Assembly (NCBI GenBank): GCA_965207045.1
Contig: OZ242261.1
Span: forward strand, 186,001 to 250,000
Direction: 5' to 3'
Length of the DNA stretch: 64,000 nt
From: G965207045 sp965207045
GTDB taxonomy: Bacteria > Pseudomonadota > Alphaproteobacteria > Rickettsiales > Anaplasmataceae
The notes beneath the pieces are model-generated. The model was not told the DNA's origin. It made no database searches and worked only from the letters and a program-made list of their open reading frames with translations. A program made the translations under genes and the position numbers. The stretch's first letter is position 1. Each line of letters starts with the position of its first letter. Shown piece by piece: positions 52,332 to 62,171 of this stretch.

Positions 52332-54437
52332 ATGTACGCTAAAATTGTATTAGCGTTGCCAATTGAAAAAGCTTTTTTTTATGAGAGCGATTTTGATTTG
52401 CGTATAGGGTCTTATGTAAGGGTTAAGTTTGGTAGCTTGTTTACTATAGGGTTAGTAGTAGAAATACATAGATTTTGTTCGTTACAAAATCTTAAAAAAG
52501 TTAAAGAAGCTATAAATATACCAAAAGCTGAGCAGCAATTTATTGAATTTATGAGTTGGACATCGAAGTACAACATGATTCCAATGGGCTCGATACTAAA
52601 AATTGTATTAAGTGGGATAAATAAGGGTAGAAAATATTATTCATTTTCTTTATCAAATAAACAGAAGCTAACATTAGCTTACAAAAAAGTGGTTGATGTA
52701 TTAAAAGGCTGCGAAATCTTGCATGAATCTGCAATCTGTGAAAAAGCTAAAGTACGTTCTAGTACACTTGTACAAATGTTTCAAGAAAATATTTTAGAAG
52801 AAAGATCATATTCAACTACAAAAAGTAAACCAGTAGTGTGTAATATAAATTTGTCAGATCAACAGAAAGTAGCTTTTCAGTTAATTTGTCAACACAGTAA
52901 ATACAAGGCAATTTTTTTAGAAGGTGTTACTGGATCTGGTAAAACGGAGGTATATTTAAAAGTAATCTTCAATATATTAAACAAAAGTAGTAATAGTCAA
53001 GCTCTTGTACTACTGCCAGAAATAATTTTAGCATCACAATTAGAACAAAGATTTAACAAATACTTCACATCAGTAAATATTGTTACATGGCATTCTTCAC
53101 TCTCAAAAAAACGTAGAACGAATAACTGGTGGGAAATAGTAAATGGGGAAGCGCAAATAATAATTGGAACTAGATCAGCACTATTCTTGCCATATAAAAA
53201 CTTAAAAATAATTGTTGTAGATGAGGAACATGATAATTCCTTTAAGCAAGGTATAGGTAGGATAAATTACCACGCACGTGATATGGCAATCATAAGAGCG
53301 CAAAAAGAAAATATACTAATAATATTATCCTCTGCTACTCCTTCATTAGAAACATTTTGTAATGTCAAGTCAGGGAAATTTGAGCATGTAGTGCTGTCCG
53401 AGAGACATACAAAAATAGAATTACCTGATACTCATATAGTTGATATGCGAAAAAATAGGAATGGGAAGTTCATTTCTGCAGAACTATACGCTGAGATACT
53501 AGGATCAATAGAGAAAAAGCAACAAGTACTATTATTTTTAAATCGTCGTGGGTACAGCTCATTCATGCAATGTGATAATTGTAGCTATAAGCCACAGTGC
53601 ATAAATTGTTCGACTTTTTTAACAAGGCATAAATTTCACCAAATACTTCTATGTCACTCTTGTGGCTACAAAGTGAAATTACAGAATCTCTGCTCAAAAT
53701 GCGGCACTGTTAATTCACTGAGAGATTTTGGATTTGGTGTGGAAAAGATAGAGGAAGAAGTTAGGTCTGAGATACCTAAGGCAAATGTCATAGTAATGAG
53801 CAGTGATCTTATCAACTCGGTTGATAAAAGTAGGAGATTGTTGCAAGAGATTTTTGCAAATAGGATCAACATAATCATTGGTACGCAAGTTATAACAAAA
53901 GGGCATCACTTTCCTAACTTAAATTTAGTGGGCATAATTAATTCTGATTATGCATTATATAATGGAGATCTGAGATACTCAGAACAAACATATCAAATGT
54001 TACAACAAGTCTCTGGACGTGCTGGTAGAGAAAATGTTCGGGGCAAGGTTTTATTGCAAACTTACAATCCGGATAAGATCTCTACAAAATATCTATGTAA
54101 TGCAGAAAAGTTTTATTCAGAAGAGCTTAAGATACGACAAGAGAATAATATGCCTCCTTTCACCAGGATCAGCAGTATTGTGATCAGTCATGTAAACAAA
54201 AACAAAGCTGCTGCAATAAGTAATGAGATAAAAAGCTTTATGTTGTATGAGGATAAAATAAAAATTTTAGGTCCTATTCCAGCTGATGTGTATTTGGTAA
54301 GAAAAAAATATATCTATGTGATAGCTATAATCTCTCCAAAAAAATTTAATATTCAGCAATATCTTCAGAATTGTGCTTCATTAAAGAAATATAAGAAAGT
54401 AATTAGTATAGACATTGATAGCTATAATTTACCTTAA
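52332..54437 (+). CDS. priA: Primosomal protein N' (replication restart helicase PriA)
   Basis: 3'-5' helicase that reloads the replisome at collapsed forks. 701 residues: N-terminal DNA-binding domain, helicase Walker A GVTGSGKTEVYL (about 198-209), DEEH box VVDEEHDNSFKQ and LSSATPSLET. Zinc-binding cysteines fill about 414-461 (CDNCSYKPQCINCS, CHSCGYK, CSKCG). The helicase C-motif LQQVSGRAGRENVRGKV is present. The start codon directly follows the preceding stop with no spacer. Confidence 0.96.
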   Translation: MYAKIVLALPIEKAFFYESDFDLRIGSYVRVKFGSLFTIGLVVEIHRFCSLQNLKKVKEAINIPKAEQQFIEFMSWTSKYNMIPMGSILKIVLSGINKGRKYYSFSLSNKQKLTLAYKKVVDVLKGCEILHESAICEKAKVRSSTLVQMFQENILEERSYSTTKSKPVVCNINLSDQQKVAFQLICQHSKYKAIFLEGVTGSGKTEVYLKVIFNILNKSSNSQALVLLPEIILASQLEQRFNKYFTSVNIVTWHSSLSKKRRTNNWWEIVNGEAQIIIGTRSALFLPYKNLKIIVVDEEHDNSFKQGIGRINYHARDMAIIRAQKENILIILSSATPSLETFCNVKSGKFEHVVLSERHTKIELPDTHIVDMRKNRNGKFISAELYAEILGSIEKKQQVLLFLNRRGYSSFMQCDNCSYKPQCINCSTFLTRHKFHQILLCHSCGYKVKLQNLCSKCGTVNSLRDFGFGVEKIEEEVRSEIPKANVIVMSSDLINSVDKSRRLLQEIFANRINIIIGTQVITKGHHFPNLNLVGIINSDYALYNGDLRYSEQTYQMLQQVSGRAGRENVRGKVLLQTYNPDKISTKYLCNAEKFYSEELKIRQENNMPPFTRISSIVISHVNKNKAAAISNEIKSFMLYEDKIKILGPIPADVYLVRKKYIYVIAIISPKKFNIQQYLQNCASLKKYKKVISIDIDSYNLP

Positions 54438-54512
54438 GGATTATATTGTTATTTTTTTGTATTTTCACAATGTCGTACATTGATTATGTTTGCTACTTAA
54501 AACTGTTTCGGC

Positions 54513-55178
54513 TCATTCTTTTCGTGTGCTTAAGTCACGAATGATTTCCTTGATAAAAGGTACAGTTACTCCTCTCTTTTTTTGCATAGAAATTGTATCT
54601 ATTACTTCTACCATTTTAGCTAATTCAAAGGTAGATCTTGTAATATGTCTTATCATATATTCTATTACCTCTTTTGACACCTTGATTTGTCTGCTTGAAA
54701 ACTCCTTCACAAGTATTATTCTAAGCAAATCTTCGTTATTTTCTACTAATTTTAAAAGCGGTGCAGATAAAATTCTAGATCTCAAATCAGGCAATTTATA
54801 TGGCAGAAACTTTGGCAATACAGAAGTTGTGAGGAGTAATTTAGAATTGTGTTCCTTGACTAGATTAAAACAATGTAGAAAATTTGTTTCATTACTTATA
54901 TTTTCAATATTTTCTATTATATAGCACTTTCTTCTGCTTTGAAAATGTAAATTATTCAGTGATTGCAAAAATTTTGCATTGTTTTCTTTGCACCAGATAT
55001 AAGCTAAATGAGTTTTTCCAGTAATAGGAGCACCATATAGAATTTTACAATGAGTATTGCACCAATCTTCGATAATCAATTCTCGGTAAGTTATAACATT
55101 TCCCTCAACTAAAACATAATCTTGACTCTTGTATGACGAGGAATTAGGTTTACTATCTATTAAGTTTAGTTGTTTCAT
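54513..55178 (-). CDS. DnaA-related AAA+ protein, Hda-like
   Basis: 221 residues from MKQLNLI; a longer frame to 55253 runs into the permease gene. Fold features: Walker A LYGAPITGKTHLAY (about 48-61), sensor-1-like LLLTTSVLP, an arginine-finger segment LPDLRSRILSA, and a C-terminal helical lid. Walker B, DDxx in DnaA/Hda, reads YIIENIEN and so lacks the acidic pair. Hda switches off DnaA with the sliding clamp; the N-terminal MKQLNLI resembles a clamp-binding QLxL peptide. No DnaA DNA-binding domain IV. It overlaps the permease gene by 26 bp. Confidence 0.8.
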   Translation of the reverse strand: MKQLNLIDSKPNSSSYKSQDYVLVEGNVITYRELIIEDWCNTHCKILYGAPITGKTHLAYIWCKENNAKFLQSLNNLHFQSRRKCYIIENIENISNETNFLHCFNLVKEHNSKLLLTTSVLPKFLPYKLPDLRSRILSAPLLKLVENNEDLLRIILVKEFSSRQIKVSKEVIEYMIRHITRSTFELAKMVEVIDTISMQKKRGVTVPFIKEIIRDLSTRKE

Positions 55179-56196
55179 AGAAATTACTCTGAAAATAGTG
55201 CTCAAGAAAGAACCTGAATAATACACCAACAACAGCTGCAACAGGTACAGCAACTAAAACTCCGATAAATCCAAAAATAATACCACCTGCAAAGATCGCA
55301 AATATTACCCAAACTGGATGTAATTTTACATTGTCACCAATTAATTTTGGTGTAATAAAAGCGTTTTCAAGGATTTGTCCAGCAATGAAAATGAGTAGTA
55401 TTAGTAATTTCATTGTAATGGAGTTAAACTGAAAAAAAGAGATAATATTTCCTATTGTAAAACCGATTGCAAAACCTACATACGGGATAAATGAAAAAAT
55501 ACCAGTGAATAAACCTATGAATAATGAATACTGTAACCCAGTAAAGTATAAACAGATAGAGTAAAAAAAGCTTAGAATAAGACAAACTTGGGTCTGCCCT
55601 CTTATGTAGGCTGATATTATGCAATCTATTTTACTTAACTGCTTAGTAATAGCAGGATAATGCTTGCGTGGGATAACTCTATCGATTGAATTTACTATTG
55701 ATGGCCAGTCTCTTAAAATATAGAATGTTATTATAGGGGTAATAAAAATTAATGAGAGAATATTAATTATAGCTATGGTAGAAGACCAGATATTATTAAC
55801 AAATTTTTTCGTAAAGTTGAGCATCTCACTAGAATATTCTGTTATAAATGATTTTATACTGTTACTATCAACTTCATTATCAAGTATTTTGGGAAGTATA
55901 TTTTTTTGTATGTATACTAGGTAATCTGGGAAAATTTTTAGCACGTGTGTAAATTGTGAGTACAATAAGGGAGTGATAAAAAATATAAAAGCAAAAATAC
56001 ACACAAAAAAAAGCAAAATTATCACCATAGATGATAGAGACCTTGGTAATTTCATTAAGCTCAACCTGTCCACAACAGGGTTGAGAAGATAAGCAATAGT
56101 TATTGAGATTATAAAGGGCGTTAAAGCATTGCTTATAGAGAATAATATGTATACAACAATCAGTGTTGCAAATAAAAATACTAACTCTTTACTCAT
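55153..56196 (-). CDS. AI-2E/PerM family transporter
   Basis: 347 residues with about eight TM helices: an N-terminal pair, a soluble periplasmic segment (about 95-150), then the conserved core YIRGQTQVCLILSFFYSI, GIFSFIPYVGFAIGFT and LLIFIAGQILENAFITPKLIG. Members export AI-2 or exchange ions; which applies here is unknown. It is placed directly upstream of the Hda-like gene on the minus strand, an arrangement also common in other alphaproteobacteria. The 185 bp upstream hold no other gene. Confidence 0.9.
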   Translation of the reverse strand: MSKELVFLFATLIVVYILFSISNALTPFIISITIAYLLNPVVDRLSLMKLPRSLSSMVIILLFFVCIFAFIFFITPLLYSQFTHVLKIFPDYLVYIQKNILPKILDNEVDSNSIKSFITEYSSEMLNFTKKFVNNIWSSTIAIINILSLIFITPIITFYILRDWPSIVNSIDRVIPRKHYPAITKQLSKIDCIISAYIRGQTQVCLILSFFYSICLYFTGLQYSLFIGLFTGIFSFIPYVGFAIGFTIGNIISFFQFNSITMKLLILLIFIAGQILENAFITPKLIGDNVKLHPVWVIFAIFAGGIIFGFIGVLVAVPVAAVVGVLFRFFLEHYFQSNFYETTKLNR

Positions 56197-56381
56197 TATT
56201 GCAAAGCATAGAAACAGTGTTCATTATAATTTACTTCGGTTCTTTTTACAAAAAGCGTATAGCATATAAAATTTAAGTTTCTGTAGTTTTTAGTGTTATC
56301 TATTGTTGAGCACTCTTATGGTTGACTAAAAACTATTATAACTTGTTTCGTCACTTTACAAAACAAAAGCTTCTTATCCTT

Positions 56382-57215
56382 TTATAGGATGTCCAATCCT
56401 ATGTCTTTATTTGGAGCTGCATTAGTGATCAAACCAACTGAAATATAATCTATTCCTGTTTTGCTTATTTCTTGTACATTAGAAAGTGTAACTCCTCCTG
56501 ATACTTCAATCTTCGTTTTTTTTGCAACAAGTCGTACAGCTTCTTTTATTTGTTGTAATGACATATTATCCAATAATATTAGCCCAATATTTGCAGATAA
56601 AGCTTCCTGCACTTGTGATATATTATCGCATTCGATAGCAATAAATATATCTTGAGAAAACGAAAATCTAACTCTTTCAATTGCTTGTAATACTCCTCCG
56701 CAGCTAGCAATATGATTGTCTTTAATTAAAATTTTATCATTAAGTGATGATCTGTAACTTTCGCCTCCTCCTATATGTACGGCATACATTTCTAAGTTTC
56801 TAAGACATGGCGTAGTTTTTCTTGTGCTGCGTATTGTTACGTTGTTCTTTTCTACTCTCTTGACAAATGTATTTGTTATAGAAGCTATTCCAGATAAATG
56901 CTGTAAAAAGTTTAATGAAATTCTTTCTATAGAAAATAATCTAGCTGCATCAGCGCTGCCATTAATTATGCAATCACCTTTACTTAATATTTCCCCATCG
57001 ACTTTATTAATTACATAATTTATCTCTCCTGCATACATCGAAAATAATTCTTGTATAACTGGTACTCCACATAACACTTGACTCTCTCTAGCATTAATAG
57101 AAAAATTTACACTTTCTCCTCTAAGGGTAGCATTAGAAGTGATATCACCAGTATTCTTTAAATCTTCTGTAATTGATATTTGTAAAATCTTTAATAAAAT
57201 ATCTTTGTCAATCAT
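56382..57215 (-). CDS. nadC: Nicotinate-nucleotide pyrophosphorylase (quinolinate phosphoribosyltransferase)
   Basis: Makes nicotinate mononucleotide from quinolinate and PRPP, for de novo NAD. 277 residues from MIDKDILLK at 57215; a longer frame begins inside motB. Motifs: NFLQHLSGIASITNTFV, the TRKTTPCLRNLEMYAV substrate loop, GGGESYRSSLNDKILIKDNH, and EVSGGVTLSNVQEISKTGID at the C-terminus. The start overlaps the end of motB by 8 bp. motA, motB and nadC thus form one minus-strand unit. Confidence 0.95.
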   Translation of the reverse strand: MIDKDILLKILQISITEDLKNTGDITSNATLRGESVNFSINARESQVLCGVPVIQELFSMYAGEINYVINKVDGEILSKGDCIINGSADAARLFSIERISLNFLQHLSGIASITNTFVKRVEKNNVTIRSTRKTTPCLRNLEMYAVHIGGGESYRSSLNDKILIKDNHIASCGGVLQAIERVRFSFSQDIFIAIECDNISQVQEALSANIGLILLDNMSLQQIKEAVRLVAKKTKIEVSGGVTLSNVQEISKTGIDYISVGLITNAAPNKDIGLDIL

Positions 57216-57966
57216 TTTCACCGAAAATATTAGGAAAATTCCTTTTATTTTGCCCAACTTGTTTTTTTCCTTTTAGTAATTTTAAATCGACTCGTCTATT
57301 ATGCAATGCTGTTGGGATGCTAAAATCTTGTGGTTTTACATCTGCACTGCCAGAGATATTAACAATTCTAGCTGGATCTAGACCTAATTTTATAAAATCT
57401 CTTCTTACAGAATTCGCTCTGTTAGTTGACAGTTCCCAATTTGAGTAATCTTCATTGGGTGAAAACTCTTCACCATTTGTGTGCCCTTCAATTGATATGT
57501 AATAAGAAGTTCCTTTTATTTCTTTTACAACTAGTTCAATTGCAGTATGTAATATTGGTAATGGATTGGATGATCTAGTATTAAATATCTTAGCATTTTC
57601 ATTGCTTTCGAAAGTAATCATTATGTTATCACTGTTTTCACTAATTTTAACTGTATCACCAATTTTGCCTAGTTTCATTTCTAGCTCTTTACTAAACATG
57701 GATTTTTTTTTATCAGCATTTTTACCCTTATTCGATTCTACCTGGCCTTTGTCAGATTTTCTTCCACTTTCTTGAAAGACTGTAGAAGCAAAGTAATTAC
57801 CAATCCCTCCTAAACTTTCTTCATCTACAGAACTCAGTATCCACAAGATGAAAAAAAGCATCATCATAGCAGTCATGAAGTCTGCATAAGCAACCTTCCA
57901 ACTGCTACCATTTTGACCATGTTTTCCTTTTTTAATAATGCGTTTGATTACAATTTCATTTTTCAT
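57208..57966 (-). CDS. motB: MotB-type stator protein with OmpA-like domain
   Basis: 252 residues: short cytosolic start, one TM helix with the proton-carrying Asp D29 in VAYADFMTAMMMLFFILWI, a plug-like segment (around FASTVFQE), a linker, and an OmpA/MotB peptidoglycan-binding domain (about 110-240) with ISIEGHTNGEEF, NWELSTNRANSVRR and HNRRVDLKL. It overlaps motA by 11 bp. In flagellated bacteria MotB pairs with MotA as the motor stator. No flagellar gene is present here, so the complex may work in envelope processes like the related ExbBD/TolQR systems. Confidence 0.92.
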   Translation of the reverse strand: MKNEIVIKRIIKKGKHGQNGSSWKVAYADFMTAMMMLFFILWILSSVDEESLGGIGNYFASTVFQESGRKSDKGQVESNKGKNADKKKSMFSKELEMKLGKIGDTVKISENSDNIMITFESNENAKIFNTRSSNPLPILHTAIELVVKEIKGTSYYISIEGHTNGEEFSPNEDYSNWELSTNRANSVRRDFIKLGLDPARIVNISGSADVKPQDFSIPTALHNRRVDLKLLKGKKQVGQNKRNFPNIFGEND

Positions 57967-58813
57967 TACTTAATAAAGTTTCTAATTCAATAAAACTGGG
58001 TTGAAAATGCTCGGGTATTATCTTTCTAACAAATTCTATACTAATAATAGGATTATTTCCTTTAAGATGAGATAAAATACCAATTTTTATGCATTTTACA
58101 TAATCAACATAAGATTTGTAGTGTTTTTCTAGGTAGCTTCCAATAGGATTGATAAAAGCATAAGACAACAAAATACCAAGGAATGTGCCAATTAATGCAC
58201 TCCCAATGGATTTTCCTAATACTGCTGGATCTCCACCAATCTTTCCCATTGTAATAATGACACCTAATACTGCTGCAACAATACCTAATGCTGGCATAGA
58301 ATCTCCTAATTTATTTACTTCATTAAAAATTTTTTCTCCTTCTTCTGCAAAAACTTCAATTTCTTCGTTCATTAGATCTTCTAATTGATGATGGTCCTTG
58401 AATCCCATACTTACCAAACGAATGTAGTCACAGAAGAATAATACTGCTTTCTTATTTTTCATAAAAGAAGGATATTTGTTAAAAAATTCACTAGAATTTG
58501 GATCATCTAAAAATTGCTCTATTGAAAGTATTCCATTTAATCTTATTTGCTTAAATGCATTATAAAGAAATAGTAGTAATTCTTTATAAGATTGTTTGTC
58601 GTTTGGCAAAACTTTGCCAACATTTTTTAACTCTTTTAAAGTAGTAAAAATTGAGTATCTAGAATTAGCAATTATAAAGCTTCCAACACCACTGCCAATG
58701 ATAATGAGAGCCTCGCCAGGTTGCTGCATTAGTGCTCTAAAACTTCCTCCCATAAGCACATATGAAGCTAGTATAGATACCATTATAATAATAACACCAA
58801 TTAGAAATTTCAT
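57956..58813 (-). CDS. motA: MotA-type stator protein
   Basis: 285 residues, four TM helices. The cytosolic loop keeps R91 and E99 (IRLNGILSIEQFLDDP), equivalent to E. coli R90 and E98 that contact the flagellar rotor. The channel prolines P174 (SMPALGIVAAVLG) and P223 (FINPIGSYLEK) match P173 and P222. N-terminal region MVSILASYVLMGGS is typical of flagellar MotA rather than ExbB/TolQ. First gene of motA-motB-nadC. Full conservation in a presumably non-flagellated lineage is remarkable. Confidence 0.94.
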   Translation of the reverse strand: MKFLIGVIIIMVSILASYVLMGGSFRALMQQPGEALIIIGSGVGSFIIANSRYSIFTTLKELKNVGKVLPNDKQSYKELLLFLYNAFKQIRLNGILSIEQFLDDPNSSEFFNKYPSFMKNKKAVLFFCDYIRLVSMGFKDHHQLEDLMNEEIEVFAEEGEKIFNEVNKLGDSMPALGIVAAVLGVIITMGKIGGDPAVLGKSIGSALIGTFLGILLSYAFINPIGSYLEKHYKSYVDYVKCIKIGILSHLKGNNPIISIEFVRKIIPEHFQPSFIELETLLSNEK

Positions 58814-59417
58814 TTATTATCCTTTTATTCAAACGCGTGGATGACGGGAAAATACTACAAAAGTATTTAAATAAGTACTAAAAAGTGAGGTTAAACCATG
58901 TTAATAAGAAATATTTGTGTATCTCTATTATTATTGGCTGGTGTAGTTATGGTAATCCTGCATCACATATAAAAAATACTTATGGCTTTCTCTTACTGTT
59001 TATTGGCTTGATTGTGATAATCTTACATAATCTCGACCGTTCCTGCGAATTGTGTTATTCAGTTGGTTTGCAATATTCGAGACATAGTTGACATTAACAT
59101 TTTGCGGCAAGGGAGAGAATGGCCGATTAAGATAAAACATACCGCAAAAATTGCAGAACATAAAATATTGGCCCAACTCTTACCACCACATGAGCGAAGT
59201 TATTGGTATAATAACTTTTTTGCAATATTCTTCAAGAAGCATTCCAGCATTAATCAATGTTGTACAAAGTACCACACCAGTACAAACCAGTGAGATAAAT
59301 CTCCAAACCTAACCTTTAAGCATAGCAAACATATACACTTCTTGTTTTATTTCCAGTGATACTAAATACTCTTATGTCTTTAAGCATATTACATATTAAA
59401 AATAGTGATTTTCAATA
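58814..59417. other. Gene-free region with traces of decayed coding
   Basis: About 600 bp. Plus-strand patches read MLIRNICVSLLLLAGVVMV at 58899 and, in another register, NTYGFLLLFIGLIVIILHN. They are followed by HKILAQLLPPHERSYWYNNF near 59.16-59.22 kb. Minus-strand patches are also present. This could be an eroded small membrane gene; the strand cannot be decided. The right end carries the motA upstream region on its other side, with no clear promoter. Confidence 0.4.
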
Positions 59418-60425
59418 CTAAACACTCTCTAATGACCATCGAGCCTTAGGCGAAAAATTAAGATTTGTACAAACCTTAGAATTTTTTCTTATATACTCTA
59501 AAGCAGCCCAGCCGATCATAATAGCATTATCTGTACATAGGCTTGCTGGTGGAACTGAAAAAATCATGTTGTTTTGCATTGTATGCTTCTCAAGTACTTT
59601 TCGTATATAGGAATTGGCTGCAACACCTCCAACAACGGCAAAATGTTTACCATTATACGTTTGTTTGAAAATTTTTGTTGCGTATGTAAGGCGATCAATA
59701 ATTGTATCACACACAACTCTCTGAAAAGATGCACAAATATCACATTTATCCTGCTCAGATAAATTACCTAGTTTGTATATAAGATTCTTTACAGCTGTTT
59801 TAAGTCCTGCAAAAGAAAAATTACAACACTTTCTTTTATACATAGGCTTTACAAGGGTAAATCTTTCGGAATTGCCATTCTTTGCCATTTTCTCCACAAT
59901 TGGTCCTCCTGGATAACCAAGATTTAGCATTCGTGCAATTTTGTCGAAGCTTTCTCCTAATGCATCATCTAAAGTTTTGCCAAGGATTTTATAGTGTCCG
60001 ACTTCCAATGCTGCAACTATTTGGCAGTGACCACCTGAAATAAGTAAAGCTAGAAAAGGAAAGTTTACTTTATCACTAAATCGACTTGTAAGTATGTGTG
60101 CTTCAAGATGGTTGATGGCTAAAAACGTTTTTTTAGATGCACTAGCTATACCTTTAGCCATCATTAAACCAACCATAACGCCACCAATTAACCCTGGTCC
60201 GCCTGTAACAGCAACGTGACTAAAATTACATTCATTAACAGCGTGGCTTACCATTTTTTCCAATACTGCAAGGTGATTCCTAGAGGCTATTTCAGGAAAA
60301 ACACCACCATACAAAGAGTGATCTTGAGATAAAATCTTGTTAAAGATAACATGTTTATCTTCACTTAATACAGAAACAGCAGTTTCATCACAACTTGTTT
60401 CTATTGCTAATACTTGTACTTTCAT
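59418..60425 (-). CDS. tsaD: tRNA N6-adenosine threonylcarbamoyltransferase
   Basis: Catalytic subunit placing t6A at position 37 of ANN-decoding tRNAs. 335 residues of the Kae1/TsaD fold: LAIETSCDETAVSVL at the N-terminus, metal ligands in AINHLEAHILTS (H106 and H110), GGHCQIVAALEVG, the GYPGGPIVEKMAKNG and VGGVAANSYIRKVL motifs, and a late CTDNAIMIGWAAL. Its stop is 1 bp from the end of the start region of the TAXI gene, so they share a transcript. Confidence 0.97.
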   Translation of the reverse strand: MKVQVLAIETSCDETAVSVLSEDKHVIFNKILSQDHSLYGGVFPEIASRNHLAVLEKMVSHAVNECNFSHVAVTGGPGLIGGVMVGLMMAKGIASASKKTFLAINHLEAHILTSRFSDKVNFPFLALLISGGHCQIVAALEVGHYKILGKTLDDALGESFDKIARMLNLGYPGGPIVEKMAKNGNSERFTLVKPMYKRKCCNFSFAGLKTAVKNLIYKLGNLSEQDKCDICASFQRVVCDTIIDRLTYATKIFKQTYNGKHFAVVGGVAANSYIRKVLEKHTMQNNMIFSVPPASLCTDNAIMIGWAALEYIRKNSKVCTNLNFSPKARWSLESV

Positions 60426-61400
60426 CTACATCAGGCCTATTTCTTTGAAGTATTTAGCAGCACCATCATGAATTGGAGCTGTATTCTTATTGACCATATT
60501 TTCTTTTGTTAGTTTTGCAAATAACGGGTGAGTTGCTTTAAATTGATTAAGGTGTTCAAATGTTGATTTTACCACATCATAAATTATGTAATTTTCGACT
60601 TTATTTGTTGAGAGTAGACTTGTTCTTATAGCAAATGTATCGATATTAGTTAGATTACCAATATACATTCCGCCTGGAATTGTGTAGTTATCATAATAAG
60701 GATAAATTTCTTGTAATTTTTCTATTGTCTCTTTGTCAATTGAAATCATAACAGTTTCACAAGTAGCAGAAGCTTCCTGTACTGAACCATTCGGGTGACC
60801 AATAACATCAATCATAACATCAATCTTATTATCACATAAGGCCTGAGCTTGTTCAGAAGATTTTAATTCTGCTGCAAGTTTAAAATCAGATGTATGCCAA
60901 TGTTTTATGTCCATGATTGCTTTAACTGTATCTCTTACTCCTGTACCTGGAGAACCTATGTTTACTCTTTTGCCTTTTAAGTCGTTTAGAGTAGCAATTT
61001 TTGAATCTTTACGTGCTATTACAGTAAAAACATCATGATGAATTAGGAATACAGTTCGTAAATTTTTCATAGGGCTTCTTTTTTCAAAAATACCAATTCC
61101 ATTATAAGCATTGTATTCAGAATCAGCTTGAGCTATTCCTATATCTAGATCACCGTTACGCAAGGCGTTTATGTTGTAAATTGAGCCAGGAGTTGATTGA
61201 ACTGAACATTGAATATCTTCATAGGTCTTATTTACCATTCTACACAGTGCAACTCCAGTAGGATAGTAAACACCTGAAATAGAAGCTGTTCCTATATTGA
61301 TAAACTTTCGCTTTTTACCAGTTTCGTCATTACATGAAGAAAGAACCGCAAGAGACAAAACCGCAAAAAAAATTGTTAAGCATACAAAAAATCTTTTCAT
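60426..61400 (-). CDS. TAXI-family TRAP transporter solute-binding lipoprotein
   Basis: 324 residues with a lipoprotein signal (ending LAVLSSC, Cys about residue 23). The TAXI binding-protein pattern is INIGTASISGVYYPTGVALCRMVN at the N-terminus, with STPGSIYNINALRNGDLDIGIAQADS, LKGKRVNIGSPGTGVRD and a C-terminal HDGAAKYFKEIGLM. These proteins capture small organic acids such as glutamate or 2-oxoglutarate; the substrate is unknown. The fused membrane subunits are not in the window. It is tightly linked to tsaD. Confidence 0.9.
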   Translation of the reverse strand: MKRFFVCLTIFFAVLSLAVLSSCNDETGKKRKFINIGTASISGVYYPTGVALCRMVNKTYEDIQCSVQSTPGSIYNINALRNGDLDIGIAQADSEYNAYNGIGIFEKRSPMKNLRTVFLIHHDVFTVIARKDSKIATLNDLKGKRVNIGSPGTGVRDTVKAIMDIKHWHTSDFKLAAELKSSEQAQALCDNKIDVMIDVIGHPNGSVQEASATCETVMISIDKETIEKLQEIYPYYDNYTIPGGMYIGNLTNIDTFAIRTSLLSTNKVENYIIYDVVKSTFEHLNQFKATHPLFAKLTKENMVNKNTAPIHDGAAKYFKEIGLM

Positions 61401-61470
61401 GCTTTGCTAAATTTTAAAAAAACTAACTAAAATGCTAACATTAGTAGAAAGATAATACAATAAAAAATGT

Positions 61471-62103
61471 ATGTTAGAGTGGAAGATATCAAAAGAGGTT
61501 ATAAATTACAAAGATGCAATTTATTTTATGAATAGGAGAACAGAAGCAATAATTGTACAAAAATCATCAGAATTGGTCTGGTTTCTTGAACATACTTCTA
61601 CTTATACAGCTGGTACAGGTGCACAAGATAAAGATTTATTGAAATCTATGTTTCCAATTATTAAAACTAGCAGAGGAGGTAAAATAACTTATCATGGTCC
61701 AGGGCAATTAGTTGTTTATCTATTAATAGATCTAAAGAAAAGAAAGCAACAAGATATCAAACGATATGTGTACAATTTAGAAAATATAATAATTAATACT
61801 TTGAGAGAATTATCATTATTTTCACAACGTTTAGATGGAAAAATAGGAGTATGGATTCCTGTGTGTAACACTTATAAAAAAATTGCAGCAATAGGAATAA
61901 GAGCGAGAAAGTGGGTTACGTTACATGGCTTTGCTTTGAATATACACACTGATTTAAAGCATTATGAAGGTATTATTCCATGTGGAATAAGCGAATATGG
62001 TGTAACTTCACTGAATGAACTGGGAATTACAGTAGACAAAGAGACTATTATACGCATAATACAACGCGAAATCAGCGATACTTTTTTTAATAAAAGAGCA
62101 TAA
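61471..62103 (+). CDS. lipB: Octanoyl-[acyl-carrier-protein]:protein N-octanoyltransferase
   Basis: Moves octanoyl from ACP to E2 and GcvH apoproteins, first step of lipoate synthesis. 210 residues: FLEHTSTYTAGTG, SRGGKITYHGPGQLVVY, catalytic K137 in YKKIAAIGIRARKWV, and acyl Cys C171 in IIPCGISEYGVTSL. It would service SucB among others. Divergent from the TAXI gene across 70 bp. nusA follows after a 68-bp gap. Confidence 0.95.
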   Translation: MLEWKISKEVINYKDAIYFMNRRTEAIIVQKSSELVWFLEHTSTYTAGTGAQDKDLLKSMFPIIKTSRGGKITYHGPGQLVVYLLIDLKKRKQQDIKRYVYNLENIIINTLRELSLFSQRLDGKIGVWIPVCNTYKKIAAIGIRARKWVTLHGFALNIHTDLKHYEGIIPCGISEYGVTSLNELGITVDKETIIRIIQREISDTFFNKRA

Positions 62104-62171
62104 ATGCTTGTATTATACTAAAGATTAATATACTATTATAGCTAGCAGTTTCTCTAAACAGATAGAAGGAA

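Noticed and set aside
54490..54924. Plus-strand frame of 144 residues
   Set aside because: It lies antisense to the Hda-like gene, which has family motifs; the plus frame has none.
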